From assembly GCA_039811765.1 (NCBI GenBank), contig JBDHZF010000094.1, positions 1 through 9,548 on the forward strand: a DNA stretch of 9,548 bases. Reading direction: 5' to 3'. The notes below the pieces were generated by a model that was given only the letters and a program-made list of their open reading frames with translations, had not been told where the DNA came from and searched no databases. Shown in pieces: positions 1 to 6,074 of the stretch. Both the position numbers and the translations under genes were made by a program. Origin of the DNA: JAGQUL01 sp039811765. Lineage in GTDB: Bacteria > Actinomycetota > Thermoleophilia > Gaiellales > SKUG01. Position 1 is the first letter of the stretch, and each line of letters opens with the position of its first letter.

Positions 1-91
1 GTGAAGTCGCTGCGTGCCAACACCCGTTCGTTCCCCCGCTACCCTTCGGCGAAAGGGCGCACCCCCCTGATGCGCACTCACCGGCCTATCG

Positions 92-115
92 CTGCAACGC
101 AGCCGAACGTTGCAG
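92..115. repeat. 8-bp inverted repeat upstream of rpsB promoter
   Basis: CTGCAACG (92-99) is followed after eight bases by its exact reverse complement CGTTGCAG (108-115). It lies 26 bases upstream of the candidate TATAGT box. It could be an operator for a dimeric regulator, a hairpin ending an upstream transcript, or chance. No T-run follows, which argues against a classical terminator. Confidence 0.4.
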
Positions 116-141
116 ATTCCGCGGCTGGATCAAGACTTCGC

Positions 142-147
142 TATAGT
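142..147 (+). promoter_or_regulatory. Candidate -10 box of the rpsB promoter
   Basis: TATAGT matches the bacterial TATAAT consensus at five of six positions and is the most AT-rich hexamer in this GC-rich region. Transcription would begin near 153-156, giving an rpsB leader of about 150 bases. No good -35 hexamer is visible at 16-18 bases; TTGCAG at 110-115 is too far away. The call rests on the -10 match and its position before rpsB. Confidence 0.45.
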
Positions 148-171
148 GCGACGGTCAGGTTGCGGGCCACA

Positions 172-252
172 GGGGCGCGCAGCATTCCTACGAGACCGGC
201 GCCGCCCCGCGGGATGGTGCCGATCGATCCGTCCGGATCGGTCGGTCCCGCG
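172..252 (+). promoter_or_regulatory. Structured rpsB 5' leader, two adjacent hairpins
   Basis: The first hairpin pairs 172-180 with 199-208 (nine pairs, C203 bulged, loop 181-198). The second pairs 220-230 with 235-245 (eleven pairs, one G-U) around the tetraloop GTCC at 231-234. It continues below a five-base bulge (215-219) with seven more pairs, 208-214 with 246-252. C208 is shared, so the two lower stems compete at one base. The structure ends 43 bases before the AGGAGA ribosome binding site. In gammaproteobacteria S2 represses rpsB-tsf through a structured leader; a similar role here is inference. Confidence 0.5.
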
Positions 253-307
253 AGCATCAGGCAGCGACCGGAACACATCACACAACGAACCATCAGGAGA
301 TACACGC

Positions 308-1066
308 GTGAGCGCACCAGTCAGCATGCGAGAGCTGCTCGAGGCCGGCATCCACTTCGGCCATCAGACCCGTCGTTGGAACCCGAAGATGCGCCGCTAC
401 ATCTGGGGCGAGCGCGCCGGCATCTACATCGTCGACCTCGTCCAGACCCAGACGCTGCTCGAGGAGGCCTGTAACTTCGTGGGCGGTCTCGCGGCGAAGG
501 GCAAGTCCGTCATGTTCGTCGGCACCAAGAAGCAGGCGCAGGACGCGATCGAGGAGTACGCGCAAGCCGTGGGCATGCCGTACGTGAACCACCGCTGGCT
601 CGGCGGGTTGCTCACGAACTGGAAGACGATCAGCGATCGTCTCAAGCACATGCAGGAGCTGCGCCGCCAGCGCGAGCAGGGTCAGCTCGACCTGCTCGGC
701 AAGAAGGAGCGCCAGACGCGCCTGCTGCAGCTCGCCAAGCTCGAGCAGAGCCTCGGCGGCATGGCTGGCATGGAGCGACTGCCGGACGCGATGGTCGTGA
801 TCGACCTCAACAACGAGGCGCTCGCGGTGAAGGAAGCCAACCGCCTGAAGATCCCGATCATCGGCTTGGTGGACACGAACTGCGACCCGGACCTCGCCCA
901 GTACGTGGTGCCCGGCAACGACGACGCGATCCGCTCGTGCTCGCTGTTCCTGCGTGCGATCAGCGACTCGATCAGCACCGCTAAGCAGATGGTGACGCCC
1001 GAGCAGTTCGCCGCCGAGCAAGAGGCGAAGGTCGCCGAGGCCGAAGCCGTCGGCGCTGGTGCCTGA
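308..1066 (+). CDS. rpsB: 30S ribosomal protein S2
   Basis: Structural protein of the small ribosomal subunit, bound at the head-body junction and needed for S1 binding in bacteria that have S1. The 252-residue product has the usual S2 length and hallmarks: HFGHQTRRWNPKM near the N-terminus (residues 16-28), YIVDLVQT (40-47), FVGTKKQA (70-77), the RWLGGLLTNW motif (96-105), and the PDAMVVIDLNNE and IPIIGLVDTNCDP stretches (159-194). The C-terminal tail is short and Ala/Glu-rich. The GTG start is chosen because AGGAGA (295-300) lies seven bases upstream and the product then begins like other S2 proteins. An internal ATG at 326 lacks such a site, and extension to 110 would read through the leader hairpins. 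tsf follows after 52 bases. Identification is secure. Confidence 0.98.
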   Translation: MSAPVSMRELLEAGIHFGHQTRRWNPKMRRYIWGERAGIYIVDLVQTQTLLEEACNFVGGLAAKGKSVMFVGTKKQAQDAIEEYAQAVGMPYVNHRWLGGLLTNWKTISDRLKHMQELRRQREQGQLDLLGKKERQTRLLQLAKLEQSLGGMAGMERLPDAMVVIDLNNEALAVKEANRLKIPIIGLVDTNCDPDLAQYVVPGNDDAIRSCSLFLRAISDSISTAKQMVTPEQFAAEQEAKVAEAEAVGAGA

Positions 1067-1118
1067 TCCGCACCTCGTCCCCACACACATTCGCACGACA
1101 CACCAAGGAACGATGACG

Positions 1119-1982
1119 ATGACTGCAACGATTACCGCTGCCCAAGTGAAAGAGCTGCGCGAAGCCACGCAGGCCGGCATGATGGACGCGAAGAAGGCGT
1201 TGGTCGAGACCGGCGGCGACTTCGACGCGGCCGTGAAGCTGCTGCGCGAGAAGGGCATCGCGAAGGCCGGCAAGCTCGGCGATCGCGAAACCACCGAGGG
1301 CCGCGTGGCGCTCGCCAAGGCGATCGACGAGACCGACGAGGCCGCGGCGCTCGTGCTCGTGGGCTGCAACACCGACTTCGTCGCCAAGAACGAGGACTTC
1401 GGCACGTTCGTGCAACAGGTTGCAGAGCACGCACTTCGACACGGTTCGACGGACGCCGCGCACCTGCTCACGCAGGAGTGGGCCGATGGCGGCACGGTGG
1501 AGGAAGCTCGCATGGAAGCGTCCAGCTCCACCGGCGAGAACGTGGAGATCGCCAAGGTCGCGCGCTTCGACGCCACCGGCTCGGGCGTGCTCGGCACGTA
1601 CCTGCACGGCACCGGCATCGGCGTGCTCGTGGACGTGGAAGGCCCCGCCACCGACGAGGTGATGACGTTCGCGAACGACGTCGCGATGCACGTGGCGGCG
1701 GCGAGCCCGCGTTACCTGACGCGCGACGAGGTGCCCCAGGCGGACGTGGACGCCGAGCGCGAGATCTTCGTCAAGCAGATGGAAGACGACAACAAGCCGG
1801 ACGAGATCAAGGCGAAGATCGCCGAGGGCAAGCTCAACAAGTGGTACTCGGAGATCGTGCTGCCGGAGCAGAACTGGATCTTCGCCAAGGACCGCGTGGG
1901 CAAGGACCTCACGATCGGCCAGTACGCCGCGCAGACGGGCGCGAAGATTCGCGCGTTCGTGCGCTTCAGCGTCAAGGGCTGA
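1119..1982 (+). CDS. tsf: Translation elongation factor Ts
   Basis: Guanine-nucleotide exchange factor that releases GDP from EF-Tu in the cytoplasm. The 287-residue product has an N-terminal UBA-like domain (about 1-55) with REATQAGMMDAKKAL, then the core containing the signature CNTDFVAKNEDF (83-94), whose Asp-Phe pair contacts EF-Tu. The second core half follows, and then a C-terminal module ending in GAKIRAFVRFSVKG. Two in-frame ATGs lie six bases apart, 1113 and 1119. The second is chosen because AGGA (1106-1109) is nine bases from it but only three from the first. Pairing with rpsB is nearly universal in bacteria. A strong hairpin follows the stop codon, so the rpsB-tsf transcript may end or be reduced there. 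Confidence 0.97.
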   Translation: MTATITAAQVKELREATQAGMMDAKKALVETGGDFDAAVKLLREKGIAKAGKLGDRETTEGRVALAKAIDETDEAAALVLVGCNTDFVAKNEDFGTFVQQVAEHALRHGSTDAAHLLTQEWADGGTVEEARMEASSSTGENVEIAKVARFDATGSGVLGTYLHGTGIGVLVDVEGPATDEVMTFANDVAMHVAAASPRYLTRDEVPQADVDAEREIFVKQMEDDNKPDEIKAKIAEGKLNKWYSEIVLPEQNWIFAKDRVGKDLTIGQYAAQTGAKIRAFVRFSVKG

Positions 1983-2010
1983 CGCGCTCGCGTCGCGCCC
2001 AAGCGATTCC

Positions 2011-2047
2011 CGAAGCCCCGGCGCCTCATGCAGGCGCCGGGGCTTCG
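2011..2047 (+). terminator. 16-bp hairpin after tsf
   Basis: Bases 2011-2026 pair perfectly with 2032-2047 around the five-base loop CATGC. The stem is nearly all G-C with a CGAAG/CTTCG base. It starts 28 bases after the tsf stop. Only scattered T residues follow, so it is not a textbook intrinsic terminator, though many high-GC actinobacteria have terminators lacking a T-run. It may end the rpsB-tsf transcript, attenuate it, or protect its 3' end. Confidence 0.7.
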
Positions 2048-2056
2048 TCGCTCCTG

Positions 2057-2062
2057 TAGGCT
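2057..2062 (+). promoter_or_regulatory. Candidate -10 box for leaderless pyrH
   Basis: TAGGCT fits the TAnnnT pattern of actinobacterial -10 boxes and ends seven bases before the pyrH GTG, where the first transcribed base would be expected. Any -35 element would fall inside the tsf hairpin and none is recognisable. Support comes from the similar arrangement before ispG (8114-8119). The TAGG could alternatively act as a weak ribosome binding site. Confidence 0.4.
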
Positions 2063-2069
2063 CGCGCAC

Positions 2070-2831
2070 GTGAGCAAGACGACGAATTCCCAAGCGCCGC
2101 GGCGCGTGCTGCTCAAACTGAGCGGCGAAGCGCTGATGGGCACCCAAAATGCCGGCGTCGACATGGCGCAGGTGCGCCGCGTGGCCGAGCAGGTTGCTCA
2201 TCTGCGCGGCGCTGGCATCCAAGTGGCCGTGGTGGTGGGCGGCGGCAACTTCCTGCGCGGCGCCACCCAAGCAGAACTCGGGATGGACCGTGCCACGGGC
2301 GACTACATGGGCATGCTCGCCACGATCCTCAACGCCCTGCCGCTCCAGGACGGGCTCGAGCAGGCCGGCGTGCCCACTCGCGTGATGAGCGCGCTGCCGG
2401 TGCACGAGGTGGCCGAGCCGTACATCCGCGCGAAGGCGCTGCATCATCTCGGCAAGGACCGCGTGGTGGTGTTCGCCGGCGGCACTGGCAACCCGTTCTT
2501 CACCACGGATACCGCCGCGGCGTTGCGCACCCTCGAGATCGGCGCCGACGCGCTGCTCGTCGGCAAGAACCGCGTGCGTGGCATCTACGACTCCGACCCG
2601 CGCACGAACCCGGACGCGCGCTTCCTCGAGGAAGTCTCGTTCCACGACGCGCTCGTGCACGGCCTCAAGGTGATGGACGCCGCTGCGTTCGCTCTGCTGG
2701 CCGAGCACGAGGTTCCCTTGCACGTGTTCGACATCGACGCATCCGACGCGATCGCGAAGATCGCACGCGGCGAGCGCGTTGGAACACTCGTCCACGCCGA
2801 CGCGCCGCTGCTGGCGCTCCAGGAAGGTTGA
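2070..2831 (+). CDS. pyrH: Uridylate (UMP) kinase
   Basis: Phosphorylates UMP to UDP with ATP in pyrimidine nucleotide synthesis; the bacterial enzyme is a hexamer of the amino acid kinase fold. The 253-residue product shows the expected motifs in order: LLKLSGEALMG (14-24), VVVGGGNFLRG (54-64), the nucleotide-binding DYMGMLATILNAL (78-90), FAGGTGNPFFTTDTAA (135-150), a GIYDSDPR loop (171-178) and KVMDAAAFAL (200-209). The GTG start lacks a strong ribosome binding site and sits seven bases after a TAGGCT box, suggesting a leaderless message. An in-frame ATG at 2028 lies in the loop of the preceding hairpin and would add fourteen residues unlike family members. frr follows two bases after the stop. 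Confidence 0.96.
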   Translation: MSKTTNSQAPRRVLLKLSGEALMGTQNAGVDMAQVRRVAEQVAHLRGAGIQVAVVVGGGNFLRGATQAELGMDRATGDYMGMLATILNALPLQDGLEQAGVPTRVMSALPVHEVAEPYIRAKALHHLGKDRVVVFAGGTGNPFFTTDTAAALRTLEIGADALLVGKNRVRGIYDSDPRTNPDARFLEEVSFHDALVHGLKVMDAAAFALLAEHEVPLHVFDIDASDAIAKIARGERVGTLVHADAPLLALQEG

Positions 2832-2833
2832 CC

Positions 2834-3382
2834 ATGACTGCCACCGAGACCATCGAGTCCGCGCGCGAGCGGATGCAGAAGAGCGTCGACTCGACGCGCC
2901 ACGACTTCACCTCGCTGCGCACCGGGCGAGCCAACCCTGCGTTGCTCGATCGCGTCACGGTCATGTACTACGGCTCGCCGACGCCGCTCAAGTCGCTCGC
3001 CTCGATCGGGGCGCCCGAGCCGCGCTTGCTCACCGTCACCCCGTTCGACAAGGGCGCGATGAAGGATATCGAGAAGGGCATCGCGGACGCCGACCTCGGC
3101 TTCAACCCGTCCAACGACGGCATCACGATCCGCCTGCCCGTTCCCGAGCTCACCGAAGATCGACGCAAGGACATGGTCAAGCTCGCGCGCAAGATGGCGG
3201 AGGACGGACGCATCGCGATTCGCAACATCCGCCGCGACGCCATCGCGTCGATCAAGAATGGCGACGAGACGGAGGACGAGGTGCGACGCGCCGAGACCGA
3301 CGTCCAGAAGGTCACCGACGAGTTCATCGCGGCGATCGACAACGCCCTCAAGGGCAAGGAAGCGGAGATCATGGAGGTCTGA
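2834..3382 (+). CDS. frr: Ribosome recycling factor
   Basis: With EF-G, splits the post-termination ribosome so its subunits and mRNA can be reused. The 182-residue product is close to the usual 185 and shows the tRNA-like two-domain layout: a three-helix bundle built from the N-terminal helix and from about residue 105 onward, and a beta domain between. Visible family motifs are RTGRANPALLDR (29-40), FDKGAMKDIEKGI (71-83), the LPVPELTEDRRKD stretch (101-113) and RNIRRDA (130-136). The ATG at 2834 is preceded by AGGAAGG (2821-2827) with six bases spacing. An upstream in-frame TTG at 2828 lies right against that site and is not favoured. The pyrH site for this start lies inside pyrH, so the two are probably translationally linked. 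Confidence 0.97.
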   Translation: MTATETIESARERMQKSVDSTRHDFTSLRTGRANPALLDRVTVMYYGSPTPLKSLASIGAPEPRLLTVTPFDKGAMKDIEKGIADADLGFNPSNDGITIRLPVPELTEDRRKDMVKLARKMAEDGRIAIRNIRRDAIASIKNGDETEDEVRRAETDVQKVTDEFIAAIDNALKGKEAEIMEV

Positions 3383-4089
3383 TGACCCCGGCTGGATCGC
3401 TTCCGATCGGCACGCGAGTCGCCATCATCATGGACGGGAACGGCCGCTGGGCCGACCGTCACGGCGTGAGCGTGACCGAGGGGCACCGCGCAGGCGCGGA
3501 CGCACTACACCGCACCACCGAAGCCGCGCTCGAACTCGGCGTGAACGAACTCACGGTATATGGCTTCTCCACGGAGAATTTCGCTCGTGATCCCGAAGAG
3601 GTCGCGGGCATCATGCAGCTGTTCGTGGAGCAGGTCGAACGCGAGGCGCCGATCATGGTGGAGCGGCGTTCGCGGATGTGTTTCATGGGCCGGCGCGACC
3701 TGCTCGGCGCGGAGATCTGCGAGCGCATGGAGTGGGCCGAGCAGCTCACCGCGCGCGAGGATCCGGCGATGACGCTGTGCATCGCGTTCGCCTACGGCGG
3801 TCGCGCCGAGATCGTGGACGCCGCACGCGCGATCGCCGCGTCCGACGGCGCCGACGCCATCTCCGAGGAGTCGATTCGGGCGCACTTGTATCGCCCCGAG
3901 CTTGGCGATCCGGATCTGATCATCCGCACCGCTGGCGAGCAGCGAACGTCGAATTTCCTGCTGTGGCAGTCCGCCTACAGCGAACTCGTCTTCACCGACG
4001 AGCTGTGGCCCGATTTTGGCGAGGACGACCTTCGCGCTGCGCTCGGGCAGTACGCGATGCGCGAGCGACGATTCGGAGGTCGCACGTGA
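3382..4089 (+). CDS. uppS: Undecaprenyl diphosphate synthase family protein (cis-prenyltransferase)
   Basis: Cis-prenyltransferase that extends an allylic diphosphate with IPP to a long polyprenyl diphosphate, the lipid carrier for peptidoglycan and other cell-wall units. The 235-residue product has catalytic Asp18 in IIMDGNGRWA (15-24), GHRAG (34-38), the FSTENF motif (62-67), YGGR (138-141) and the IPP-binding stretch RTAGEQRTSNFLLWQSAYSE (182-201). Its position between frr and cdsA is typical of uppS. Chain length cannot be read from the sequence; some actinobacteria make decaprenyl or shorter products with related enzymes. The ATG shares one base with the frr stop (TGATG), and GGAGG (3373-3377) lies four bases upstream, so translation is coupled to frr. 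Confidence 0.94.
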   Translation: MTPAGSLPIGTRVAIIMDGNGRWADRHGVSVTEGHRAGADALHRTTEAALELGVNELTVYGFSTENFARDPEEVAGIMQLFVEQVEREAPIMVERRSRMCFMGRRDLLGAEICERMEWAEQLTAREDPAMTLCIAFAYGGRAEIVDAARAIAASDGADAISEESIRAHLYRPELGDPDLIIRTAGEQRTSNFLLWQSAYSELVFTDELWPDFGEDDLRAALGQYAMRERRFGGRT

Positions 4090-4895
4090 AAAGCCGAATC
4101 ATCGTCGCGGCGATCGGGATTCCGCTGCTGTACTTGATCACGCTCAGCGAGTTCGCGAACAGCTTGGCGTTCACGCTGCTCGTGTCCGCCGCGTTTGCGA
4201 TCGCGGCGCTCGAGCTGTGTCAGATGCTGCGCCCGCTCGGACCGTTCGTCCCCGCGGCGTTCGTGCCGGTGGCGCTCGCGCCGCTGCTGGCGTGGCAACT
4301 GGGGGAGGTCGGCATCTTCCTCGCGATGCTCGCGTCGATTCCGCTCCTCATGGCGTTTCAAGGCGTGTCGGTCGAACGCGAATCGCCGCTCGCTTCGATC
4401 GTCGCCACGTTGATGCCGCTCATGTACCTCGCACCGGCCGCCGGGCTGGCGGTCGTGCTCCGGCAAGGCGAATCCAAGTACGGGCTCGTGTTCTTGCTGA
4501 TCGCGTCGGTGTTCGTGAACGACACCGGCGCGTACCTCGTGGGTCGCGCGATTGGTCGTCACAAGCTGTCGCCGCGCATCAGCCCCAACAAGAGCATTGA
4601 GGGATTCGTCGGTGGCGTCACGCTCGGCACGCTCACCATGTGGTACGGGCATTACCTGATCAAGGTGGACGGGCACTACGTGATGACCGGCGCTCAGGCG
4701 TTCTTCATCGGCTTGGCCGTGGCGCTGGTGGTGCCGACTGGCGACCTGTTCGAGTCGCTGCTCAAGCGCAGCGCCGGCATCAAGGACTCCGGTCGCTTGC
4801 TCGGCGAGCACGGTGGCATGCTCGACCGCATCGACGCGCTCGTGCTCGCGATCCCGGCGATGTACATCGGCTGCTTTTTCGTCGGGGCGCTCTGA
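4086..4895 (+). CDS. cdsA: Phosphatidate cytidylyltransferase (CDP-diacylglycerol synthase)
   Basis: Integral membrane enzyme that makes CDP-diacylglycerol from phosphatidic acid and CTP, the branch point for bacterial phospholipids. The 269-residue product is dominated by hydrophobic segments (several between 5 and 145, further ones near 175-220 and 250-268). It carries NDTGAYLVGRAIGRHKLSP (145-163) and SPNKSIEGFVGG (166-177). Near the C-terminus it has a full match to the family signature: SLLKR (224-228), KDSG (233-236) and HGGMLDRID (242-250). GTG is the start: it overlaps the uppS stop by four bases (GTGA) and has GGAGGT (4075-4080) five bases upstream. CTP supply links it loosely to pyrH in the same operon. 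Confidence 0.96.
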   Translation: MKSRIIVAAIGIPLLYLITLSEFANSLAFTLLVSAAFAIAALELCQMLRPLGPFVPAAFVPVALAPLLAWQLGEVGIFLAMLASIPLLMAFQGVSVERESPLASIVATLMPLMYLAPAAGLAVVLRQGESKYGLVFLLIASVFVNDTGAYLVGRAIGRHKLSPRISPNKSIEGFVGGVTLGTLTMWYGHYLIKVDGHYVMTGAQAFFIGLAVALVVPTGDLFESLLKRSAGIKDSGRLLGEHGGMLDRIDALVLAIPAMYIGCFFVGAL

Positions 4896-4896
4896 C

Positions 4897-6072
4897 ATGC
4901 GTCGCGTGCTCGTCCTCGGCTCGACCGGATCGATCGGCGTGCAGGCGCTCGAGGTGCTCGCCGACGCACGCGGCGCGGACGATCCGATGCGCGTGGTCGG
5001 ACTGGCCGCGGGCAGTCGGTGGCAAGACGTGCTCGTGCAGGCCAGCAGCTTCGACGTCGGCGCGATCTATCTCGCCGACGCGGGAGCGAGCGCGAGCGCG
5101 CGAGACGCCATCGATGGCGCCGCTGGGTCGATCCACGTCGCCGGCGACGTCACCGAACTGATCGACCGCTGCGAACCCGATCTCGTCCTCAATGCGGTCG
5201 TGGGCTTCGACGGGCTCGAAGCAACGCTCGCGTGCCTGGATCGCGGCATCGACGTGGCGCTCGCCAACAAGGAGAGCCTCGTCGCCGCGGGCGCGTTGTG
5301 CATCGACACCGCCGCGAGAACCGACGCCGCGATCATTCCCGTCGACAGCGAACACAGCGCGTTGCAGCAATGTCTCGCTGATTCGCTTCCCGAGGAAGTC
5401 GAGTCGCTCGTGCTCACGGCAAGCGGTGGTCCGTTCCGCGGTCGGACTCGCGCCGAACTCGACGGCGTGACCGTGGAGCAGGCGCTCGCACATCCCACGT
5501 GGGCGATGGGCGGCAAGATCACGATCGACTCTGCAACCTTGATGAACAAGGGACTCGAGCTGATCGAGGCGATGGTGCTCTTCGACCTGCCCGAAGATCG
5601 CATCGAGACGGTCGTGCATCGCCACAGCATCGTCCACGCGCTCGTTCGTCACTACGACGGCTCACTGCTCGCGCATCTTGGCTGGCCGGACATGCGCGTG
5701 CCGATCAGCTGGGCATTGCACTATCCTGCGCGACCCGGCGTGGCCGACGTGCGCCGACTCGACCTGCTCCACATGCCGCCGCTCGAGTTCGAGCCGGCCG
5801 ATCTCGAGACGTTCCGCTGCCTCGCCTTGGCACGCGAGGCCGCTCGGATCGGCGGAGGAGCTCCCTGTGTGCTCAACGCCGCGAACGAGGTGGCGGTGGA
5901 GGCGTTCCTGACCGGCCATCTGCCGTTCTCGGGCATCGCCGACGTGGTCGAATCCGCTCTGGAAGCCGTCGACGCGCCAACCGATCCTGATTCGCTCGAT
6001 ACTGCCCGCGCGCTCGACGCCGCTGCGCGCGACGCCGCGCGAACCGCGCTCGCCGATCTGGCAAACTCCTGA
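4897..6072 (+). CDS. dxr: 1-deoxy-D-xylulose 5-phosphate reductoisomerase
   Basis: Converts 1-deoxy-D-xylulose 5-phosphate to 2-C-methyl-D-erythritol 4-phosphate with NADPH, the committed MEP-pathway step and the target of fosmidomycin. The 391-residue product has normal length. It shows the nucleotide-binding LGSTGSIG (7-14), LANKESLVAAG (122-132), the metal ligands Asp150 and Glu152 in PVDSEHSAL, LTASGGPFRG (173-182), HPTWAMGGKITIDSATLMNK (199-218) with the third ligand Glu221 just after, and a GxPDMRxPI-like WPDMRVPIS (263-271). The C-terminal domain ends with an Ala-rich helix. The start lies one base after the cdsA stop; only a weak G-rich run (4884-4887) precedes it, so translation probably depends on cdsA. 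rseP begins two bases after its stop. Confidence 0.97.
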   Translation: MRRVLVLGSTGSIGVQALEVLADARGADDPMRVVGLAAGSRWQDVLVQASSFDVGAIYLADAGASASARDAIDGAAGSIHVAGDVTELIDRCEPDLVLNAVVGFDGLEATLACLDRGIDVALANKESLVAAGALCIDTAARTDAAIIPVDSEHSALQQCLADSLPEEVESLVLTASGGPFRGRTRAELDGVTVEQALAHPTWAMGGKITIDSATLMNKGLELIEAMVLFDLPEDRIETVVHRHSIVHALVRHYDGSLLAHLGWPDMRVPISWALHYPARPGVADVRRLDLLHMPPLEFEPADLETFRCLALAREAARIGGGAPCVLNAANEVAVEAFLTGHLPFSGIADVVESALEAVDAPTDPDSLDTARALDAAARDAARTALADLANS

Positions 6073-6074
6073 GC

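Larger units (their letters stand above)
1..307. other. Non-coding region upstream of rpsB
   Basis: No recognisable protein is encoded here. Frame 1 stays open into rpsB and frame 3 is open from base 3 to a TAG at 144-146, but the frame 3 translation is rich in Cys, His and Pro and resembles no family I know. A small hairpin (stem 42-46 with 53-57, loop of six) has no T-run after it. The rest holds an inverted repeat, a candidate -10 box and a structured leader, listed separately. The end of an upstream gene may lie just outside the window. Confidence 0.6.

Noticed and set aside
42..57. Small hairpin as terminator of an upstream gene
   Set aside because: Only five pairs, a six-base loop and no T-run; no gene end is recognisable before it.
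110..307. N-terminal extension of rpsB to an upstream start at 110
   Set aside because: It would add 66 residues absent from S2, read through the leader hairpins, and ignore the well-placed AGGAGA before 308.
293..1651. 452-codon open frame on the minus strand opposite rpsB and tsf
   Set aside because: Same reason: low-complexity Ser/Ala/Val/Leu/Arg translation opposite two confirmed genes, no supporting start or family match.
2028..2069. ATG start for pyrH at 2028
   Set aside because: It lies in the loop of the tsf hairpin and adds residues not seen in UMP kinases; GTG at 2070 gives the normal N-terminus.
981..2795. 604-codon open frame on the minus strand opposite tsf and pyrH
   Set aside because: It mirrors two certain genes. 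Its translation is rich in Arg, His, Val and Leu with no recognisable domain, the usual result of GC-rich codon use on the other strand.
5081..5105. GAGCGCGAGCGCGCGAG-type tandem repeat within dxr
   Set aside because: It simply encodes an Ala/Ser-rich loop (GASASARDA) in biased codons and is too short and imperfect to be a repeat element.
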